Source: Gemmataceae bacterium (GTDB lineage Bacteria > Planctomycetota > Planctomycetia > Gemmatales > Gemmataceae). From it: 8,452 nt of DNA. Positions within the stretch are counted from its first letter, which is position 1; every line of letters begins with the position of its first letter. The translations under genes and the position numbers were made by a program. Shown one piece after another: positions 4,394-8,452 of the stretch. The notes beneath the pieces are model-generated. The model searched no databases. It was not told the DNA's origin and worked only from the letters and a program-made list of their open reading frames with translations. The DNA is taken from NCBI GenBank assembly GCA_947474875.1, contig CANJKY010000111.1, forward strand, positions 1 to 8,452, written 5' to 3'.

Positions 4394-6781
4394 ATGACAA
4401 CCCGGCTGGCCCTCGCGGCCTGTCTCCTCGTCGGGCTGTCCGCGGTCGCGGCCGGGGCGGACCTGGACCTGACCCGCGCCGCCGTCGTCACCCCGCCGGA
4501 CCTGACGGGGCCGGCGGCGAAGGCGGTGCGGATGCTGGTCGAGGAGGTGGACGCGCGGGCGATGGTGCGGTGGGACCAGCCGGCGGCGTGGCCGACCGGC
4601 GACGCCCCGGTGGTGGTGGTCGGTCCAGCCGACGGGGTGCGGGCGGTGCTCGACAAACGGGGCGTGAAGATGCCCGAGCCGGCGGGCAAACCCAGGCCCG
4701 AGGGGTACCGGATCGGCGTCTCGGGTCAGGTGGTGTGGGTGGCCGGGAACGACGCCCGCGGGGTGCTGTTCGGCGTCGGCCGGCTGCTCCGCGAACTCCG
4801 CCTGAACCGGCTGAAGGTGACGCTGCCCGCCGACTTCCACGAGGAGTCCGCCCCGACCACCCCGCTCCGCGGGCACCAGATCGGCTACCGCCCGAAGACC
4901 AACTCCTACGACGGCTGGACCGTCGCCATGTGGGAGCAGTACGTCCGCGACCTGGCGGTGTTCGGGTGCAACGCGGTCGAGTTGATCCCGCCGCGGTCGG
5001 ACGACGCCGCCGACAGCCCGCTGTTCCCGCTGCCGCCGCTGCGGATGATGGCCGAGGTGTCGCGGATCGCCGACGAGTACGGGCTGGACGTGTGGGTGTG
5101 GTACCCGGCGATGGACCTCAACTACGCCGACACGAAGACGGTCGAGTTCGCCCTGAAGGAGTGGGGCGAGGTGTTCAAAGCGGTGCCGCGGATCGACGCC
5201 GTGTTCGTGCCCGGCGGCGACCCCGGCCACACCCGGCCGAAGGTGCTGTTCGACCTGCTGGATAAGCAGACCGCGAACCTGAAGAAGTACCACCCGAAGG
5301 CGGCCATGTGGGTGTCGCCGCAGAGCTTCACCGGCCCGTGGATGGACGAGTTCTACGATCTGATGCGGGCGGAGCCGGCGTGGCTGAGCGGTGTGGTGTT
5401 CGGCCCGCAGGTGCGGGTGCCGCTGCCGAAGTTGCGGGAGGCGGTGCCGAAGAAGTTTCCCATCCGCGACTACCCGGACATCACCCACAGCCTCCGCTGC
5501 CAGTACCCGGTGCCGGACTGGGACGTGGCGTTCGCCGTCACCGAGGGCCGCGAGGTGTGCAACCCGCGGCCGGTGCAGACCGCCCACCTGTTCCGGTACG
5601 GCCGGGCCAGCACCGCCGGGTTCATCACCTACTCCGAGGGCTGCCACGACGACGTGAACAAGGTGGTGTGGTCCGCGCTCGGGTGGGACGACAAGGCCGA
5701 TGTGAAGGAGGTGCTGCGGCAGTACGGCCGGTACTTCGTCAGCCCGGCGCTCGGCGACCGCTTCGCCGACGGCCTGTTCGCCCTGGAGAAGAACTGGGCC
5801 GGCCCGGTACTGGCGAACGCCGGCATCGACGACACTCTGAAGCACTTCCAGCAGATGGAGAAGGACGCCGGCCCGCGGGAGAAGCTGAGCTGGCGGTTCC
5901 AGCAGGCCCTGTACCGGGCGTACTACGACGGGTACGTCCGCGCCCGGCAGAAGCACGAGACGGCGGCTTACGACAAGGCGGTCGCTACGCTGCGGGAGGC
6001 TAAATCCGTCGGCGCACAAAAGGCGACCGCCGACGCGGTCGCGATCCTCGACCGGGCGGCGAAAGAGCCGCCCGCCCCGGAACTGAGAACCCGGTTGGGT
6101 GAGTTGGCCGAGGCTCTGTTCCAGAGCATCCGCGCGCAACTGAGCGTGCCGAAGTATCACGCCATCGCGGTCGGTCGCGGGGCCACCCTGGACACCGCCG
6201 ACGTGCCGCTGACCGACGCCTCCTGGCTGCGGGAGCAGATGACCGCGGCGGCGAAGTTGCCGGATGAGGCGGCGCGGGTCGCTCGGCTGCACGCGACTCT
6301 GAACCGCACCGACCCCGGCCCTGGCGGGTTCTACGACGCCTTCGGCGACCCGGCCCGCCGGCCGCACCTGGACCGCGGCCCCGGCTGGGAGAAAGACCCG
6401 GGGTACTACGAGTCGCCCGCCCCCGCCTTCCGCGTCGGCTCGCTGGCCGCCGTCCCGCGGGCGTGGTGGAGTTTCGCCCAGACGCACTACGACACCCCGC
6501 TGCGAGCAAAGTACGACGGGCTGGACAAGGCCGCCGCGTACCGGGTGCGGGTGGTGTACGGCCCGCTGGACGGTCGCAAGGTGCGTCTGACCGCCGGCGA
6601 CGGGCACGAGGTTCACCCGCCCCTGGCCAAGCCGTTCGAGCCGGTCGAGTTCGACGTCCCCAAAGCCGCCACGGCGGACGGCAAGCTGACCCTCACCTGG
6701 ACCGCGGAGGCGGGGGCGGGTGGCCCCGGCCGCGGCTGCCAGGTGTGCGAGGTGTGGGTGGTGAAGAAGCCGGCCAAGTAG
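4394..6781 (+). CDS. Large secreted glycoside hydrolase-like protein, family not identified
   Basis: A 795-residue exported protein. Residues 1-22 form a Sec signal peptide (MTTRLALAACLLVGL..., cleavage after A-G-A). Residues about 25-140 resemble the small alpha/beta domain that precedes the barrel in GH20 and GH67 enzymes, with EGYRIGV at 103 and ARGVLFGVGRLLREL. A TIM-barrel-like region follows, about 157-430, opening with LRGHQIGYRPKTNSYDGW and carrying NAVELIPPRSDD (E196), WVWYPAMD, FVPGGDPGH (D276, H279), GVVFGPQ and YSEGCHDDVNK (E415, D419, D420). These acidic residues are candidate catalytic positions, chosen by eye. A mainly helical segment runs about 435-640. A beta-rich C-terminal domain (about 646-792, FYDAFGDP to CQVCEVWVV) could bind carbohydrate. 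I recognise the barrel motifs as a conserved pattern but cannot name a CAZy family. It follows the Gfo/Idh gene by 57 bp on the same strand, so co-expression is likely. Glycan cleavage is inferred from fold and context. Confidence 0.9.
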   Translation: MTTRLALAACLLVGLSAVAAGADLDLTRAAVVTPPDLTGPAAKAVRMLVEEVDARAMVRWDQPAAWPTGDAPVVVVGPADGVRAVLDKRGVKMPEPAGKPRPEGYRIGVSGQVVWVAGNDARGVLFGVGRLLRELRLNRLKVTLPADFHEESAPTTPLRGHQIGYRPKTNSYDGWTVAMWEQYVRDLAVFGCNAVELIPPRSDDAADSPLFPLPPLRMMAEVSRIADEYGLDVWVWYPAMDLNYADTKTVEFALKEWGEVFKAVPRIDAVFVPGGDPGHTRPKVLFDLLDKQTANLKKYHPKAAMWVSPQSFTGPWMDEFYDLMRAEPAWLSGVVFGPQVRVPLPKLREAVPKKFPIRDYPDITHSLRCQYPVPDWDVAFAVTEGREVCNPRPVQTAHLFRYGRASTAGFITYSEGCHDDVNKVVWSALGWDDKADVKEVLRQYGRYFVSPALGDRFADGLFALEKNWAGPVLANAGIDDTLKHFQQMEKDAGPREKLSWRFQQALYRAYYDGYVRARQKHETAAYDKAVATLREAKSVGAQKATADAVAILDRAAKEPPAPELRTRLGELAEALFQSIRAQLSVPKYHAIAVGRGATLDTADVPLTDASWLREQMTAAAKLPDEAARVARLHATLNRTDPGPGGFYDAFGDPARRPHLDRGPGWEKDPGYYESPAPAFRVGSLAAVPRAWWSFAQTHYDTPLRAKYDGLDKAAAYRVRVVYGPLDGRKVRLTAGDGHEVHPPLAKPFEPVEFDVPKAATADGKLTLTWTAEAGAGGPGRGCQVCEVWVVKKPAK

Positions 6782-6794
6782 GGGCCGCCTTTCA

Positions 6795-6839
6795 GCCGCG
6801 GAGCGGCGACCGGCTGTAGCCTGGGGCGGAAGCCCCAGA
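6795..6839 (+). repeat. 45-nt two-hairpin element, copy 3
   Basis: GCCGC-GGA-GCGGC (6795-6807), linker GACCGGCTGTAG (6808-6819) and hairpin CTGGGGC-GGAA-GCCCCAG (6821-6838, 7 bp; the outermost pair of the other copies is lost, C6820 against A6839). It starts 13 bases after the stop codon of the 795-residue protein gene. It is inverted relative to copy 4, with the GGAA hairpins facing inward, the opposite of the pair at 2850-2959. Confidence 0.9.
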
Positions 6840-6858
6840 AAAGTTGAGGCGAGTGAAA

Positions 6859-6909
6859 CAAGCCCCGGAGGGGCGCTCGGGTGGACTCCGAACGCCCCTC
6901 CGGGGCTTG
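6859..6909. repeat. 17-bp inverted repeat between convergent genes; possible bidirectional terminator
   Basis: Bases 6859-6875 are a perfect reverse complement of 6893-6909, with a 17-base spacer. Each arm contains the hairpin GCCCC-GGA-GGGGC (6862-6874, and 6894-6906 on the other strand), the same GGA-loop form as the 45-nt elements but without the GTAG linker. The structure lies between copies 3 and 4 in the gap between the converging genes ending at 6781 and 7035, a fit for a two-way transcript end. There is no U-tract. Confidence 0.75.
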
Positions 6910-6927
6910 GGGTGCCGTCGACCAGAA

Positions 6928-6972
6928 CCTGGGGCTTCCGCCCCAGGCTACAACCGGGAGCCCCTCCGGTGC
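6928..6972 (-). repeat. 45-nt two-hairpin element, copy 4
   Basis: Read on the minus strand: GCACC-GGA-GGGGC (6972-6960, four of five pairs), linker TCCCGGTTGTAG (6959-6948) and hairpin CCTGGGGC-GGAA-GCCCCAGG (6947-6928, 8 bp). Bases 6929-6951 are a perfect 23-base reverse complement of 6816-6838. It lies 62 bases beyond the stop codon of the NPCBM gene. Confidence 0.88.
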
Positions 6973-7034
6973 CCAAAACATGGCCGGACGAGATTAACTC
7001 ACCTCCGCTCCCTGGCGGACGCGGCTCGCCGGAA

Positions 7035-8324
7035 TCACTCGACCAGCCGCGCGTCCACCAGGTTCACGTCGTCCTGCACGTCCCCGCCGGGGCCGAAATC
7101 CACGATCAGCGTCAACTCCTTCGCCTTCGTCACATCCACGCCCAGCACCCTCACCCCGGCGGCGGTCAGCCCGGTCAGCCCGTCGATCGCCTGTTCCTTG
7201 CCGTCCACCAGCACCCGCACGTCCACCGCCCCCTTGCGGCCGGTGGCCGCGTCCAGCCCGACCGTCGTCTCGAACCGCCGGTACTTGCCGCCCAGGTCGT
7301 AGGTGAGCGTGGTCTTCGAGTGCAGCCCGAGGCCCTTGTCGAACGTCTCCTCGCCGAGCACCGTCTTCAGCCGCAACCGGTTCCCCTTCGCGCTCCGGTC
7401 GGCCGCCCACGGCCACGCCACCGCCCCGAACGGCTCGACCTTCGCCGCCTTCGGCTTCAGGTCGCTCAGGTACGCCGCCTTCCCCTGCATCACGTCCACC
7501 GCGATCACGTCGGCCAGCGGCACCTCGACCCGCCCGCCGGTGACGGCCGACGCGGTGAACTTTCCGCCGTCACTCGCCACGTCGGTGCAACTCACGCGGG
7601 AGCCGTCGGTGAAGGTGACGCGGGCGAACGCCCCCTTCGGCCTCTTCACCAGGGCGAGCGACGGGTCGAGGGCGAGGGCGGCGAGCGTCGGCAACTCGTA
7701 CCCGCGGGCGGCCTTCTCCCCGGCCGGCTTGAACAGCACCGCCGACCCGGTGTCGCTGACCCGCTCGAACGTGCCGCGGACCACATCCCCGTTCCGCAGC
7801 AGCAGGGTGTCCTGCTTCTTCGTCGCGTCCACCCACGAATAGCGGGCGGGGTCGGGCGGGGCGTCGGCCGGCGGGTCCACGAACCACACGGCGGACAGGG
7901 CGGTGAGCGGCACGGACAGCACGGTGAGCAGCTTCGCCCGCCCCAGCCCGACGGCCAGCTTGGCGGTGCGGGCGTCCCCGCCGGACACCGAATCCAGCCG
8001 CAGCACGTCGCCGTTGGCCAACCGCACGTGCGGGCCGGCGGGATGGGCCGGCCGCGGCCTGTCCGCCCGGCGGAGGGAGACGAGGGCGCCGGCGGCGACA
8101 CTTCCGGCCGGCTCGGCGAGGGTGACGGCGAACGTGGGGTCGAGTTGGGCGACCGACCCGACCTGCACGTCTGGGGCGGTCGAGTGGGCGACGAACACCA
8201 GCCCGCCGGGGGCGGGCTTGGGGTCGGCGGCGAGGGCGAGGCAGGCGAGCGCGAGGAGCATGGCGGCGGACCCGAGGTGCGGGAGGCACGTTCGGATTGT
8301 ACCGACCGCAGTTGCGCGCACCAC
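7035..8324 (-). CDS. Secreted NPCBM-domain protein with three small beta repeats
   Basis: From a GTG at 8324 the product has 429 residues. An N-terminal hydrophobic stretch (about 19-32, ending A-L-A before ADPKP) is a likely Sec signal. Residues about 305-429 form an NPCBM/NEW2 carbohydrate-binding module, with FDKGLGLHSKTTLTYDLGG, VGLDAATG, VDVRVLVDGK and a C-terminal LTLIVDFGPGGDVQDDVNLVDARL. The middle has three similar beta-rich units, each with a strand leading into NGD or DGS (104-106, 178-180, 240-242). No catalytic motif is evident, so it probably binds glycans at the cell surface. The start is uncertain. The ATG at 8261 (residue 22) would leave a signal without a positive n-region, which favours an upstream start, but TACAAT at 8301-8296 could be a -10 element and would favour the ATG. 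Neither start has a clear Shine-Dalgarno. It converges on the glycan gene cluster and need not be co-regulated with it. Confidence 0.9.
   Translation of the reverse strand: MVRATAVGTIRTCLPHLGSAAMLLALACLALAADPKPAPGGLVFVAHSTAPDVQVGSVAQLDPTFAVTLAEPAGSVAAGALVSLRRADRPRPAHPAGPHVRLANGDVLRLDSVSGGDARTAKLAVGLGRAKLLTVLSVPLTALSAVWFVDPPADAPPDPARYSWVDATKKQDTLLLRNGDVVRGTFERVSDTGSAVLFKPAGEKAARGYELPTLAALALDPSLALVKRPKGAFARVTFTDGSRVSCTDVASDGGKFTASAVTGGRVEVPLADVIAVDVMQGKAAYLSDLKPKAAKVEPFGAVAWPWAADRSAKGNRLRLKTVLGEETFDKGLGLHSKTTLTYDLGGKYRRFETTVGLDAATGRKGAVDVRVLVDGKEQAIDGLTGLTAAGVRVLGVDVTKAKELTLIVDFGPGGDVQDDVNLVDARLVE
8296..8301 (-). promoter_or_regulatory. Possible -10 element for the NPCBM gene
   Basis: Minus-strand TACAAT is one base from consensus and lies 35 bases before the in-frame ATG at 8261. 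No good -35 is at the right distance. If it is real, the GTG at 8324 cannot be the start. Weak support. Confidence 0.25.
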
Positions 8325-8348
8325 GTTGAAGGAGGTGCCCGGTTTCAG

Positions 8349-8420
8349 ACCCCCTCACCCGGAGCGGTCGCTGCGCTCCCCGCTCCGACCTCTCCCCCGC
8401 GGGCGGGGGAGAGGTGATGG
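8349..8420. repeat. Two-hairpin palindromic repeat upstream of the NPCBM gene
   Basis: The stretch has an 8-bp inverted repeat CGGAGCGG / CCGCTCCG (8360-8367 and 8380-8387, 12-base loop). Directly after it is a perfect 13-bp inverted repeat (8388-8400 / 8403-8415) around a GG centre, built on a CCTCTCCCCC motif. The flanks CCCCTCACCC and GGTGATGGG add further partial symmetry. It looks like an interspersed REP-type repeat and is unlike the 45-nt elements. It could end transcription coming from beyond the right edge of the window. Confidence 0.75.
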
Positions 8421-8452
8421 GCGATCGGGTGTCGAGGTGCGTCAACACTTAA

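Noticed and set aside
4412..4423. A lipobox-like LAAC at residues 7-10 of the 795-residue protein.
   Set aside because: The cysteine is at residue 10, before most of the hydrophobic core, which is too early for lipoprotein processing. A normal A-G-A cleavage site follows at 20-22.
4043..6976. A 977-codon open frame on the minus strand opposite the Gfo/Idh and glycosidase-like genes.
   Set aside because: Its translation is rich in R, G, P, H and V with no recognisable domain or signal. It spans two real genes and the gap between them. Long antisense open frames are expected where third positions are nearly all G or C.
6912..8417. A 501-codon open frame on the plus strand opposite the NPCBM gene.
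   Set aside because: It begins inside repeat copy 4 and ends inside the right-hand repeat. Composition is shadow-like, while the minus strand encodes a clear NPCBM domain.
8440..8445. Minus-strand TTGACG as a -35 element near the right edge.
   Set aside because: No AT-rich -10 lies at the right distance; the next bases run into the GC-rich hairpin repeat.
1..8452. CRISPR array, tRNA, rRNA or riboswitch.
   Set aside because: No regularly spaced direct repeats, no cloverleaf or rRNA-like stretches, and gaps are short and filled by palindromic repeats. No gene-free stretch exceeds 300 bases.

Overview
The window is very GC-rich and strongly biased to G/C at third codon positions. Its gene content is typical of Planctomycetota, most likely the Gemmata-like family Gemmataceae. 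The markers are a DUF1501 protein with a Tat signal, a two-domain DUF1080 protein, a Tat-exported Gfo/Idh/MocA oxidoreductase and an NPCBM-domain protein. The taxon is inferred from gene content and style, not from a marker gene. I see no rRNA, tRNA, CRISPR array, transposase or integrase.

Layout: (1) 35-1384, minus strand, DUF1501 protein. (2) A short divergent promoter region at about 1385-1518 with a perfect operator-like palindrome. (3) Three plus-strand genes, a DUF1080 double-domain protein (1519-2829), a Gfo/Idh/MocA oxidoreductase (3020-4336) and a large secreted glycosidase-like protein of unknown family (4394-6781). (4) A repeat-filled gap between convergent genes (6782-7034). (5) An NPCBM-domain secreted protein on the minus strand (7035-8324). 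(6) A hairpin-rich repeat at 8349-8420.

All five proteins carry an export signal (two Tat, three Sec-like), so the locus appears to act outside the cytoplasm. The three co-directional genes suggest an oxidative route of glycan breakdown. The Gfo/Idh enzyme would oxidise a sugar, the DUF1080 protein (family now named 3-keto-disaccharide hydrolase) would cleave the 3-keto glycoside, and the 795-residue protein would be a further carbohydrate-active enzyme. This is inference from family membership and order. The DUF1501 and NPCBM proteins are outward-facing neighbours whose link to the module is unproven.

The least expected content is in the gaps. Four copies of a 45-nt two-hairpin element occur as two inverted pairs, at 2850-2959 and 6795-6972. 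Every copy has a GGA-loop hairpin, a 12-nt linker of form NNYCGGNYGTAG and a hairpin capped by GGAA. Stem sequences change with compensation while loops and linker hold. A second repeat of at least 37 nt occurs at 1-37 and 4334-4370, on opposite strands, and in both places its first three bases are the TAG stop codon of the adjoining gene.
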